NCBI GenBank assembly: GCA_016794365.1
Contig: JAEUKB010000069.1
Location: 62,001-126,000 of the forward strand
Direction: 5' to 3'
Length of the DNA stretch: 64,000 nucleotides
From: Myxococcales bacterium
GTDB lineage: Bacteria; Myxococcota_A; Polyangia; Palsa-1104; JAEUJZ01
Below are positions 33,011 to 42,019 of the stretch, in pieces. The notes below the pieces were generated by a model. It ran no database searches and was not told where the DNA came from. It worked only from the letters and a program-made list of their open reading frames with translations. Numbering within the stretch: the first letter of the stretch is position 1; each line of letters begins with the position of its first letter. Position numbers and translations under genes: made by a program.

Positions 33011-33046
33011 CCGCCTGCGCAGCGCTTCTTTGTCCGCAACGCCTCT

Positions 33047-34345
33047 TTAATAGATGCCGGGGAAGATGCGAGAGGGAACCTGCCGTCGATACTCTTCCCA
33101 GTCTGCGCCGTACTTGGCGTGACACAGCGCATCGTCACGACGCTCACGGTGGATGAGCAGGATCGTGAAGTAGATGATGTAGAAGTACGGCAGCACGTTC
33201 GACACTCCGGCGGTCAGACACCACGCCAGCGCCATCATCAAGTCGCCGCAGTAGTTCAGGTGTCGCGCCAAGCCCCAAAACCCCGATGCGAGCAGCTTGG
33301 TGCCGCGCGCGGTGCGAATGAACGAGGCGGGCTTGCCCCAGATCAGATGATCCGGGTTGCGGCTGAAGTGATGCTTCTGAATGTTGGTGCCTCGGAACAC
33401 CGCGTAGCCCGCCAGGTTGAGCGCAATGATCCCGAGCACGGCCCAGGTCGGAAGCTCACCCGGATGCGCCAGCAGATACTGCGCTTGCAAGCTGTAGGTA
33501 AACGGAACCCACACCAAGTCGCCAAAGCACAGCATCCAGCCAAAGCGCTCGTGCTTGATGTCCCAGGTCGTCAGGATCGCTTCTTCGTGAAAGAAGTAAT
33601 CCATGATGTAGAAGAACTGAAACAGGCACACCAGCATCATCGGCGTCGAGACCGTGTGATGGAGCTGCCACTGCTTGGCCGCGACCGAAAAGTTGATGAG
33701 CACCCACAGGATGAGCCCCGGTCTGGCCTCGCAGAACAGCTTGAAGTCGAAGCGTCCGACGCGCGGGTTGAGCTGCGTGCCCATAAAGTAGTCGTACATG
33801 ACCCGCCCCGTCATGTGCTTGTCCGACGACGCTTTGCCTTTTTGATACAGATACAGGCTCAAGCCGTAACAAAACAGCGTCGTGGTGCTGATGATCGGGC
33901 CCATCTCATCGAACAGGAACGTCGGTGAAATCCAGCCCATCCAGCAGCAGAAAAACAGCGTGAGCAGCGTCATCCAGAACGAAAACCAGCCGTTCATCTT
34001 GTACGACAGCCGACTGCCATCCGCGAGCGGCGTTCCTTCGACCCACTCTCCCGGCGCGTAGATCTGAAGCAGCGCTTGACCACCCAGCCACAGCGCCACA
34101 AACAGCGTCGAAGCCAGCGTCGGACCGGGAACCAGCGAGAGCAGCTTGGTCAGCTCGGCCATCGACGTGGGAACCAGGAACGCGCCCTGGTTCTGCGTCA
34201 TACAAATCCACATATAGAACACGAGCGGCGGCAGCAGCAGCATGATCGGAAGCCACGCTGCGCCAAACTCGTACTTTTCCATCGCCGCCTGAAGCTCTGC
34301 TTGGGTTGCAGGCTCCGACTTGGCGCTCACTCCTCGTTGCGACAT
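33047..34345 (-). CDS. Sterol C14-reductase, ERG24/lamin-B-receptor family
   Basis: A 432-residue polytopic membrane protein of the ERG4/ERG24 family, which reduces sterol double bonds with NADPH. Several hydrophobic spans occur (LPIMLLLPPLVFYMWI; LASTLFVALWLGG; FWMTLLTLFFCCWMG; AVLGIIALNLAGYAVF). The family signatures are plain: NIQKHHFSRNP, then ASGFWGLARHLNYCGD, LAWCLTAG, and the end IHRERRDDALCHAKYG...WEEYRRQVPSRIFPGIY. Similarity favours C14 over C24 reductase, though C7 or another specificity cannot be excluded. It follows the ERG2-like isomerase gene by 30 bp. Known in eukaryotes and a few sterol-making bacteria. Confidence 0.9.
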   Translation of the reverse strand: MSQRGVSAKSEPATQAELQAAMEKYEFGAAWLPIMLLLPPLVFYMWICMTQNQGAFLVPTSMAELTKLLSLVPGPTLASTLFVALWLGGQALLQIYAPGEWVEGTPLADGSRLSYKMNGWFSFWMTLLTLFFCCWMGWISPTFLFDEMGPIISTTTLFCYGLSLYLYQKGKASSDKHMTGRVMYDYFMGTQLNPRVGRFDFKLFCEARPGLILWVLINFSVAAKQWQLHHTVSTPMMLVCLFQFFYIMDYFFHEEAILTTWDIKHERFGWMLCFGDLVWVPFTYSLQAQYLLAHPGELPTWAVLGIIALNLAGYAVFRGTNIQKHHFSRNPDHLIWGKPASFIRTARGTKLLASGFWGLARHLNYCGDLMMALAWCLTAGVSNVLPYFYIIYFTILLIHRERRDDALCHAKYGADWEEYRRQVPSRIFPGIY

Positions 34346-34375
34346 AGAAGACCTCTTTGCTGTTCAAGCGGCGGA

Positions 34376-34936
34376 CTAGAACTTGCCCTTGAGCAGCGAG
34401 CGAATCGTCGCCGCACCGTAGGTTTTCACCGTCTGCCAGACGATGCCGGGATCGATGCCGACAAACAGCGCACCGCCGAGTCCCGTCGGCAAGCAGCTTG
34501 GAATGAAGCCGCGTCCATACTCGAGCATCCAGCCGTATTCAGGACAGCGATACGCTTTGGCTTGGCCGGGCGCGAGATAGGCCACTTCGCCGGGCTTGTA
34601 GACGCTGCGCTCGGTCGGCTGGTCACCAATGTAGACCCACATCTCGCCATCGATCATGAAGTCGTAGATGTCGAGTCGATACGTGCCCGAAAAGCCCTCG
34701 GTGCCAATCGGCGTGCCGAAGATGATCAGGTATTCCGACAGCGAGGCATGCAGGATGGTCATCACGCCGCACGCGCCGCCGGTCAGGTTGAAGATCCACT
34801 TGTGGTTGGTTTCGATGTAGCCGGGATACGCTTCGGCCAAGTCGCTGGTGAGCTGACGGAACATCTGCTCTCGCGGCATGCCGACGACGCGCTTGCTCAG
34901 AGAGTGAAGCTTATCTGGATCGAAAATGTAGCCCAT
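34376..34936 (-). CDS. Sterol C8-isomerase, ERG2/sigma-1-receptor family
   Basis: A 186-residue protein clearly of the ERG2/sigma-1 receptor family, which moves the sterol double bond from C8 to C7. Matching segments are YIFDPDKLHSL, then WIFNLTGGACGVMTILHASL, SEYLIIFGTPIGTEGFSGTY, VYKPGEVAYLAPGQAKAY and the end LLKGKF. Fungal and animal members have an N-terminal membrane helix; here neither the chosen start (34936, with AGGA upstream) nor the longer one (34996) encodes one, so the enzyme may be peripheral. Being next to the C14-reductase, the two would act consecutively, C14 reduction then C8 isomerisation. Confidence 0.92.
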   Translation of the reverse strand: MGYIFDPDKLHSLSKRVVGMPREQMFRQLTSDLAEAYPGYIETNHKWIFNLTGGACGVMTILHASLSEYLIIFGTPIGTEGFSGTYRLDIYDFMIDGEMWVYIGDQPTERSVYKPGEVAYLAPGQAKAYRCPEYGWMLEYGRGFIPSCLPTGLGGALFVGIDPGIVWQTVKTYGAATIRSLLKGKF

Positions 34937-35049
34937 GCTGGTGTCGGTCCTCGTAGGTTGGCCTGCGGGCTTGTACGCCCGAACAGACTGTGCCAAACCG
35001 ATACCAGCTTGTCTACGCCCGCGTGAGCCTGGCGCAGCGACGGATTTTC

Positions 35050-37323
35050 TTACGGAAGCTCGTCTTCCCCAAAGGCCGGATCACTCGGAGATTGATTCGA
35101 TGGCAGCGCGGGCACTGGCGCAGGCACAACACCCACTGGAGGCACGGGAGCCGCAGTCGCTGGTGACTCACTCGCTGTGACGGAAGGATCGCGGACCGGC
35201 TCGGCCTTTGGTTCGACATCCAGCGTCGGCGGACCGAGCGGCGACGCATCCAGCGGCGGCGAGGACTGACTCGCATTCATCCGCATCGGATTCGGCGGTC
35301 CAAACGGCACGACCGGCTTGTCTTCTTTGGGCACAGGCGGTCCGTACGGCTCACTCGAGGTCACTTCTTCGACCAGCTTGGGCTCTGCATCGAGCGGCTC
35401 TCCCGCGAGCAGCTTGCGAATCGCTTGGCTTCGCTCCGACGAAGACATCGTCTGATACGCCACGATGGTCTGTCCGGCTTTCAGCTCGCTCGTGCGCGGC
35501 ATGCGGTTGATCCGCTCCATGTCCGCCGCCGACAGCCCGTAGCGCTTGCCGATCTTTTCCAAGGAATCGCCGCTCTGCACCTTGATGAGCAGTCGCTTGC
35601 GACCACGCAGCGTCTCGACCAGCTCGAAAAATTCGTCGCTGCCCGTTGTCACCACCCGAACCCGCGCCGGATCGACCAGCACCACCTGCGAGGTATCCAG
35701 CTTCGGATCCACCCACAACGACAGAACCATCTTCGTCGCCAGCGTCGCTTCCGGGTCCAGGCTGTTCCAGCGCAGCAGGTCGGTATCTTTCACCTGAAAG
35801 AAGCGCGCAATCGACCAGATGCTGTCGCCGGTGATCGTCCGATAGAAGATCTGCTTTTTCCCCGGCACCGAAAAGTTTTTGTCCGGCACCGCGACCACCA
35901 CGATCTCATCGCCCGCGAGCGAGCCCGGCGGAAGCGGCTCTTGCGCACCACGTCCCGGCGGTAGCAGCAGCGTCAGCCCAGCGCGTACCTCCGCCGAGTC
36001 ATCCACACCATTGACGCTGCGCAAGCGACTGACGGAAATGCCTCGCACCCGCGCGATGTCTTCCAGACGCTCACCAAAGCGCACGATGTACGGCTCAAGC
36101 TTTTCGCCGCGATAGTCGTAGGCCGCCACAAACTGTGCCGCCGTCCCGACGGGAACATGTAGCTCCCAGGTTTCACCCGGTCCAAGCGGCGGAGTTCGTC
36201 CACGTCGCAGGTGCGGATTCAGACGCTGTAGCTCTTCCGCCGTGACGCCCACCGCTTTCGCCGCTGCGGCCAGGCTCACCGAGCCATGAACCGTCACCGA
36301 ATCAAACGACAGCGGCGGATCGGGCTGCATCTCTTCATAGCCAAAGAAGCCCTTGTTTTCGCCCACTAGCGCCGTCGCAATCGCCTTCGGCACATAGAGC
36401 AGCGTTTCCCACGGCAGACCGTCTTCGTGCCGACACAGCTCCCAGTAGTCGTTGGTGTTGTACTTTTGCATCGCGCGCAGCACCGCACCGTAGCCAGCGT
36501 TAAACGCCGCCAGCGCCAGATGCCACGATCCAAACCGCGCCTTCAAGTCACCCAGGTAGCGAGCCGCCGCATCGGTCGAGCGCACCGGATCTTGGCGCTC
36601 ATCGACCCAGTAATCGACACGCAGTCCGTAGATCCGCGCACCTTCTGGCAGAAACTGCCACAGCCCGACCGCACCTTTGTGGGAGCGATCGTGCGGATCG
36701 TAGCCACTTTCGATCATCGACACGTACAGCAGAAAGCGCGGCAGGTTGTACTTGTCGAGCGCCTTTTCAATGAGCGGCTTGTACCGACCTTGCCGACGCA
36801 GCCATGACGCCATGATCGATCGTCCGCGTCGCTCGTCTTTGTAAAACTCCAGGTACTTGATGACGTGCGCCTCGAACCGCACAAACGTTGGAGCCAGTCC
36901 CAAGTTGTCGAGCAGCTTCAGCGCTTGCAGCCACGGCACCGACGAGCTGGGCGGCGGCGCTTCTGGCCTGGACGGCAGCGGCGTGTGCAGTCCGTCCGCC
37001 ATGCCATCGCTCGATCCGCCTGGGTGATGACCATCGCCAGACGTGCTGAAGCCATCACGCAGTCCGGCCCGAGGAAACGTCTCTGACTCAAACGAGCGCA
37101 GCTCGCGCAGCTCCGGTGACTCTCGTGAAGTGTCCAGCGCACCACCACGAATGGCCTTGCGCTGCACGCGATCGTCTCTTGGATCGATGACGGTTCGGCC
37201 CCCATCGCTCGCGGTCGTGTGAAGCTCGCTTGGGCCTGCCGCAAACGCCGGGCTGGCCGAAAGCAGCAGCCACAGTCCCGCGTACGACCGAAACGGTCCG
37301 CGCTTTGCAGAGAAGCCGTTCAT
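35050..37323 (-). CDS. Membrane-bound lytic transglycosylase with LysM repeats, MltD-like
   Basis: A 757-residue exported murein-cleaving enzyme. Signal peptide (LWLLLSASPAFAA); a Lys/Arg-rich helical region; then an SLT domain at about 190-330 with the catalytic Glu in SMIESGYDP, the GAVGLWQF motif and AAFNAGYGA. Three LysM-like peptidoglycan-binding modules follow (about 410-460, YIVRFGERLEDIARVRG; about 500-545, YRTITGDSIWSIARFF; about 580-625, IKVQSGDSLEKIGKRYG). The last 100 residues are Pro-rich and disordered. Domain order is that of MltD, with a longer tail. It is divergent from the TPR gene. Confidence 0.92.
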   Translation of the reverse strand: MNGFSAKRGPFRSYAGLWLLLSASPAFAAGPSELHTTASDGGRTVIDPRDDRVQRKAIRGGALDTSRESPELRELRSFESETFPRAGLRDGFSTSGDGHHPGGSSDGMADGLHTPLPSRPEAPPPSSSVPWLQALKLLDNLGLAPTFVRFEAHVIKYLEFYKDERRGRSIMASWLRRQGRYKPLIEKALDKYNLPRFLLYVSMIESGYDPHDRSHKGAVGLWQFLPEGARIYGLRVDYWVDERQDPVRSTDAAARYLGDLKARFGSWHLALAAFNAGYGAVLRAMQKYNTNDYWELCRHEDGLPWETLLYVPKAIATALVGENKGFFGYEEMQPDPPLSFDSVTVHGSVSLAAAAKAVGVTAEELQRLNPHLRRGRTPPLGPGETWELHVPVGTAAQFVAAYDYRGEKLEPYIVRFGERLEDIARVRGISVSRLRSVNGVDDSAEVRAGLTLLLPPGRGAQEPLPPGSLAGDEIVVVAVPDKNFSVPGKKQIFYRTITGDSIWSIARFFQVKDTDLLRWNSLDPEATLATKMVLSLWVDPKLDTSQVVLVDPARVRVVTTGSDEFFELVETLRGRKRLLIKVQSGDSLEKIGKRYGLSAADMERINRMPRTSELKAGQTIVAYQTMSSSERSQAIRKLLAGEPLDAEPKLVEEVTSSEPYGPPVPKEDKPVVPFGPPNPMRMNASQSSPPLDASPLGPPTLDVEPKAEPVRDPSVTASESPATAAPVPPVGVVPAPVPALPSNQSPSDPAFGEDELP

Positions 37324-37512
37324 AACGCTGGGAAGTTAGCAGCGCTTTTCAGACCACCAAACATTTTTCGCCGCTGCGAGCCGGACCCAAGCGTGCGTCA
37401 GGCTGTGCGGGAAGGAAAGACGCTTGCGCAGCCTGGGACTGCCAGCGGTTTTGCTCGGTGTGCAAAGTCGCGTCTGGATTGACCCACGGTCAGCCGAGTA
37501 TCATCGAATGCC

Positions 37513-40332
37513 ATGGGGCTTACGATGCGTTCGCTTTTCTCGCTCCGTCGGTTGATGGGACCGGCCTCTGCGCTTGCTCTCGCAGCGGGGCTTGCCCTGT
37601 CACCGTCCGTCGCTTGGTCCCAAGGCCGAGCCGGTAGCGAAACCGAGGAAGAAGCCATCCTCAAGAAAGCCGAGGAGCACTTCCAAAATGGCGACTATGA
37701 CTCTGCGGCGGATCTGTACGACCAAGCGATCAAGCTGGATCCAAACCGCGTCGAAGCCTTCGTCAAGCGCGCCTCGCTGTACTTTCGCGAGCGGAAATAC
37801 GATCAAGCGATTGAGCTGCTGACTCGCGCCGAGAAGCTCTCGGTGAGCGATCTGTCGGTGAAGACGGCGCTGGGTCTGACGCTGTACGAAAGTGGTCAGC
37901 GCGAGCGGGGACTCGGCTACTTAGAAGAAGTGGCGCGGCAGCGACCCGAAACGCACGGCGCACAGTTTCAGATCGGCAAGCACTACGCGCGCATCGATCC
38001 CAAGCGAGCCAGCCAAGCGCTGGAGCAGTACTTTCGCTTCCGTCCCGAAGAAGACAAGCGCAACGACTGGGAAGCGCAGCTTCTGCTGGGCACCGCCTAC
38101 TACCTGGGCGGCAACATGACAGATTCGCGCAAGCTGCTCGAAAAAGCGCAGGATACGCGGCCCAAAGACAACCAGGTGCGCATGACGCTTGGAACGGTGC
38201 TGATAGCGCAGCAAAAGTGGGCCGAAGGAGCCGCGCAGTACGAGCCGCTTTTGGCCGATGTCTCACGGCGGCCAGCCGTCGCGTTCAACCTGGCAACCTG
38301 TTATCTGCACCTGGGCCGTCGCGACGAAGCCAAGAAGCTGGCCCAGACCTATCAAACCCTGCGTCCCGATGATCCACGCGGTGCGATCCTGCTCGCGCAG
38401 ATCGAACAGAGCGGCGACAAAGAAGCGGACCTTCGCGAAGCGCTGCGTCGGTACGAAGAAGCGCAGAGCCTTCAGAAAAAAAGCTCGAGTCAGGGCAGCA
38501 AAGTGAACATCTCGGCCTCGATTGGGCGGGTGTATCTGAAGCTGGGTGACTCGGCCCGCGCATCGGCAGCCGCAGAAGCAGCGCTGTCTGAGCTATCCGG
38601 TAAGTCGGGCAGCGAAGCAGCCAGCATCGATGAAATCCAGCTGCTCGCGATCTCACTCGAAGCGCGCCTTCAGCAGATGAACCAAGGCAAAGTCGGTCCG
38701 GGCGCAGGTCCAGCAGGCATCCAGCCCATGGCGGACAAGCTGGCGCAGCTCGCTCCGTCGGATGCCAAGGTCTTGGCGCTGGCTGGAAGCGGATCGTATG
38801 CCGCCGCCAACTTCGAGAAAGCACGACGTTATTACAGCGACTCGCAGCAGCTTGATGAGCGACTTCCCCGCTCGCGCTTTGGGCTGGCCAAGACCTACGA
38901 ACAGCTGGCGCTCTCGATGATTTCGACGGAGCTGGGCGACCTGGAAAAGGCCGGTCGCGAGACGAAGGAAGTCAAAGACAGCAAAGAGTCAGGCAAAGCC
39001 GGAGAAAAACCATCCCCGCTGAGCAGCGCGATTCAGCTCTTGCAAAAAGCGCAGAAGCTGGATGACTCACCGTCGGTTGTGCGCAACCTGGCGACGGCGC
39101 TGATCCTGCAAGGCAGTGGCAGCGAAGCCGAGCGGCTGGTGTCCGCGTCGCTCGCCAGCACGGGCAAGAGCGATCCGCTGCTGTGGGTGCTGGAGGCGCG
39201 ACTGCAAGGACAGCAAAAGCAGCTTCCCCAGGCCGCAGAGTCTGCGGATCGAGCGGTCGCGGAAGCCAAAAAGCTAGTCGATACGCTGCCCGCCGCAGAA
39301 GCTGGACGAAAGCCACTGCTTTTCAAGCAGCTTGCGACGGCTCGGATTGAACAAGCGGCGCGCTATGTTGCACTGGATGCCGCGCGCACAGCCGCACCGA
39401 CTGGCAAAGATCGCGAGCGAATCGACGGTGCCATCGAGGGCATGCAGCAAGCCATTCGCGACCTGACGGGCCAGGCCGGACCCGAAGGCAAAGAGCTTCA
39501 GAAGGTCGCGCAGCGAAACCTCCAGCTTCTGTATCTGCGCAGAGGACGGCTGCGGCTGAGCGAAGCCGAAGCGCACATCGGTCGCAGCGGTGTGACCCAG
39601 CAGACCACCAAAGAAGCCGAAGACGCGCTGGCCGACATTCAAAAGGCCCTCGAGCTGGGCAGCTTCGAGCACAAGCCCGAGCTGGGCTACGCGCAGTGCC
39701 TGGGCGCAATGGCGGGCGCGCAGGCCAACCAGTTTAAGACCGCGCGCGATCTCATCGCCAAAGCCAAAGACAACGGCTGCGACTTGGTGTCGCCGTACAA
39801 CCGACTGGGCACCGAGCTGCTATCGGTGTTTGTCCAGTACCGCGCATCGACCGCGCCCATGCAGCGAGAAGCGCTGCTGCGAACGCTGCCTCGGCTTCAG
39901 ACCAAGGCCACTGGCAACGACGCCATGACGCTCCAAAAGGTGCTGCGGGCGATGCTGTATTCCACCAACCTGGCGCTCGCCTACGACTACCACCTGATGG
40001 GACGCAGCAAGCTGGTCGGTCCCACGCTGCGCAACGCCCAAAAGGTCATGCCGCAGCGCGCCGAAAACGACGAAGATGTGGTCCTGTCCCACAACCTGGC
40101 CGTGGCCGACATCGTCGAAGGCAAGCCCGGTGGCGAAAAGGTGCTGGAGCGGCTGGCACCCAATCCTCCCGAGTCGCTGGTCAACCTGGGCATCCTGCAT
40201 GACCGACGCGGCGAAGCCAAAAAGGCGCTCGACTTTTATAAGCGCGCCGCTGAGCGAGGCGCACGCACCGCCAAGCTGCGCGAGTGGATCGACACCAAAG
40301 ACCGCATGATCGGATCGGGGCAGTCGCAATGA
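37513..40332 (+). CDS. Large periplasmic tetratricopeptide-repeat protein
   Basis: A 939-residue exported protein. The signal peptide is about 5-36 (a second ATG at 37525 is an alternative start), then TPR units through most of the length (AEEHFQNGDYDSAADLYDQA; RKYDQAIELLTRAEKLS; NLATCYLHLGRRDEAKKLAQ), interspersed with Ala/Lys-rich linkers and a final repeat (LGILHDRRGEAKKALDFY). It probably scaffolds envelope protein complexes. The stop overlaps the start of the PhnD-like gene (ATGA at 40329-40332), so the two are co-translated and likely act together. Confidence 0.85.
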   Translation: MGLTMRSLFSLRRLMGPASALALAAGLALSPSVAWSQGRAGSETEEEAILKKAEEHFQNGDYDSAADLYDQAIKLDPNRVEAFVKRASLYFRERKYDQAIELLTRAEKLSVSDLSVKTALGLTLYESGQRERGLGYLEEVARQRPETHGAQFQIGKHYARIDPKRASQALEQYFRFRPEEDKRNDWEAQLLLGTAYYLGGNMTDSRKLLEKAQDTRPKDNQVRMTLGTVLIAQQKWAEGAAQYEPLLADVSRRPAVAFNLATCYLHLGRRDEAKKLAQTYQTLRPDDPRGAILLAQIEQSGDKEADLREALRRYEEAQSLQKKSSSQGSKVNISASIGRVYLKLGDSARASAAAEAALSELSGKSGSEAASIDEIQLLAISLEARLQQMNQGKVGPGAGPAGIQPMADKLAQLAPSDAKVLALAGSGSYAAANFEKARRYYSDSQQLDERLPRSRFGLAKTYEQLALSMISTELGDLEKAGRETKEVKDSKESGKAGEKPSPLSSAIQLLQKAQKLDDSPSVVRNLATALILQGSGSEAERLVSASLASTGKSDPLLWVLEARLQGQQKQLPQAAESADRAVAEAKKLVDTLPAAEAGRKPLLFKQLATARIEQAARYVALDAARTAAPTGKDRERIDGAIEGMQQAIRDLTGQAGPEGKELQKVAQRNLQLLYLRRGRLRLSEAEAHIGRSGVTQQTTKEAEDALADIQKALELGSFEHKPELGYAQCLGAMAGAQANQFKTARDLIAKAKDNGCDLVSPYNRLGTELLSVFVQYRASTAPMQREALLRTLPRLQTKATGNDAMTLQKVLRAMLYSTNLALAYDYHLMGRSKLVGPTLRNAQKVMPQRAENDEDVVLSHNLAVADIVEGKPGGEKVLERLAPNPPESLVNLGILHDRRGEAKKALDFYKRAAERGARTAKLREWIDTKDRMIGSGQSQ

Positions 40333-41294
40333 GCCACGGTAAGCCATCCAGTTTGAACTTGTCGCGACGGCAGCTTGCCCTGGCACTGGGCGCTGCGCTG
40401 TGGGGAATCGCTGGCTCGGCACAGGCCGCCGATGGACCGCTCCAGCTTGCGTTCTATGCACCGACTGCGCCCTTGCCCTCTGCGGAAGCGCGCTACGCGT
40501 TTACCGACAAGCTTGGGCAAGCCCTGGGCGCGGCAGGCGTTCCGGTTCAGACCAAGATCTTTGCCCGTCCGCAGGACTTTGAAGCGGCGCTCAAAAAAGG
40601 GCTCATCGACCTGGCCGTCATCGATCCGCTCTATGTCGCCGAGCGCGGCACCAACTTCCAAGTGCTAGCCATCGCCACCGCATCGGGAGAAGCCTATCTG
40701 CGCTGGGGTTTGTACACCCACGAAGCGGGCGGCAGCCTGTTTGACATGGCGGGCAAGCGCCTCGCCTGGGTCGCGCCCGGTGGCAAAGACGGCACGTACA
40801 TCGGCAACGTCCTGCTCTACGGCGAGCTAAAGACTTCGTTTTTCAACCTGCGACCCGCTGCGCCCGACATGACCGCTGCCGTCAGCGAGGTCGTGCTCCG
40901 TCGCGCCGACTGCGTGTTTGCCCCCGAGCAAGCCACCAGCGGCAAGTCCCTGCGCAAGGTCTACGATACCGGCGAAGGCGGACGCCTGCCCAACCCCGTG
41001 CTCGTCAGCACATCCAGCCGCGTCACCGAGCCCATCGCCGCCACCATCCGCAAGGCTGTCTCGGGCTTTAACACCACCGGCATCCTCGATGGCTTCAAGA
41101 CCACGGCGGTTGCTGCGGACGCGGTTCGCATCGTGCGCAGCAAGCTCAAAGGCCGCCCCGATCGCGCCCTCGTCTTGGCCGAGCCGTCGCGCCTCAACAC
41201 CCAGGTGCAGAGCAGCATGATCAGCACGCCCGAGCAGACCCCCGCCGCCCTGCCCCTGCGCGCCCTGTTTGCCCCCTCCGAAGGCATTCCGTAG
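40329..41294 (+). CDS. PhnD-like periplasmic substrate-binding protein
   Basis: A 321-residue protein with a twin-Arg-like signal (LSRRQLALALGAALWG, cleavage near SAQA) and the phosphate/phosphonate-binding fold: LQLAFYAPTAPLPSAEARY, the FARPQDFEAALKKGLIDLAVID segment, WVAPGGKDGTY, and VVLRRADCVFAPEQ. No ABC permease or ATPase is next to it. Instead it is coupled by ATGA overlap to a giant TPR protein, so it may be a sensor or accessory binding protein rather than a transporter component. Ligand unknown. Confidence 0.8.
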   Translation: MSHGKPSSLNLSRRQLALALGAALWGIAGSAQAADGPLQLAFYAPTAPLPSAEARYAFTDKLGQALGAAGVPVQTKIFARPQDFEAALKKGLIDLAVIDPLYVAERGTNFQVLAIATASGEAYLRWGLYTHEAGGSLFDMAGKRLAWVAPGGKDGTYIGNVLLYGELKTSFFNLRPAAPDMTAAVSEVVLRRADCVFAPEQATSGKSLRKVYDTGEGGRLPNPVLVSTSSRVTEPIAATIRKAVSGFNTTGILDGFKTTAVAADAVRIVRSKLKGRPDRALVLAEPSRLNTQVQSSMISTPEQTPAALPLRALFAPSEGIP

Positions 41295-41357
41295 CCCGCC
41301 CGCCCCAAACAGCCACGACGATAGCGCCGGGACTGCCGATTCGCTGCTGCGCGCCGG

Positions 41358-41981
41358 TTACTTCGGTCCCATCCGCACCGCGCGCTCGTGAAGCTGCCAG
41401 CCCTTGTCGCCGCGAGCAAAGCGCAGCGTCACCATGTGCGTCTCCGACTCGCACGCGCTCGCCAGATAGGTCAGCGACACCTCACAGCCGCTCACCGCAA
41501 ACGCCAGCGCCCCTTTTGAAAAGTCCGGCACCTCGGGAGCCTGCGGATCGCCACACTTTTGCTCCCCACAGTGAAGCTGCGCAAGCTCCGCAGCGGTCTT
41601 TGGCAGCAGCACGGCGGGCCACAGCAGCGTCTCTTTTTCTTTCAGCAGCCCATCCACCGCGCCCAGCACATGCCGCTTGGCTTTGGCTTCCATCTCATAG
41701 GTCGCACTCGCAAACGGCAGCGGAAACTTGGTGTGCGCCGACAGAAAGTCGCGATGGTCCGCCTGGACGGCTTGGTGATACTCCCGCAGAAACGACACAA
41801 ACTGTTCAAGCGACGCTGGATCTTGGGTCATCACACAACCGCGAGCCTTTCTCTTCTGTGCAGGCGCTGCCGCATCCGCTGCTCCGACGGTCACGGCCAA
41901 AAGTGCCAGCCACAGCGCCACGCGGTGCCCGCTACGACGGGTCCGCACCACCGACATCAACGAGCGCATCTTGTTGTGCAT
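41358..41981 (-). CDS. Exported protein of unknown function
   Basis: A 207-residue protein with an N-terminal basic and hydrophobic signal (ALWLALLAVTVGAADA). The mature part begins with a helical region (LEQFVSFLREYHQAVQADHRDFL), then a mixed domain with four cysteines (HCGEQKC; SGC; ASACES) and a C-terminal beta hairpin (HMVTLRFARGDKGWQLHERAV). The ATG at 41969 is an alternative start. This looks like a small secreted NTF2-like or lipid-binding fold, which is not certain. No family is named. Confidence 0.6.
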   Translation of the reverse strand: MHNKMRSLMSVVRTRRSGHRVALWLALLAVTVGAADAAAPAQKRKARGCVMTQDPASLEQFVSFLREYHQAVQADHRDFLSAHTKFPLPFASATYEMEAKAKRHVLGAVDGLLKEKETLLWPAVLLPKTAAELAQLHCGEQKCGDPQAPEVPDFSKGALAFAVSGCEVSLTYLASACESETHMVTLRFARGDKGWQLHERAVRMGPK

Positions 41982-42019
41982 CTAGGCCCGCCTTCGGTAA
42001 CACAGCCGGGCACGTTGGC

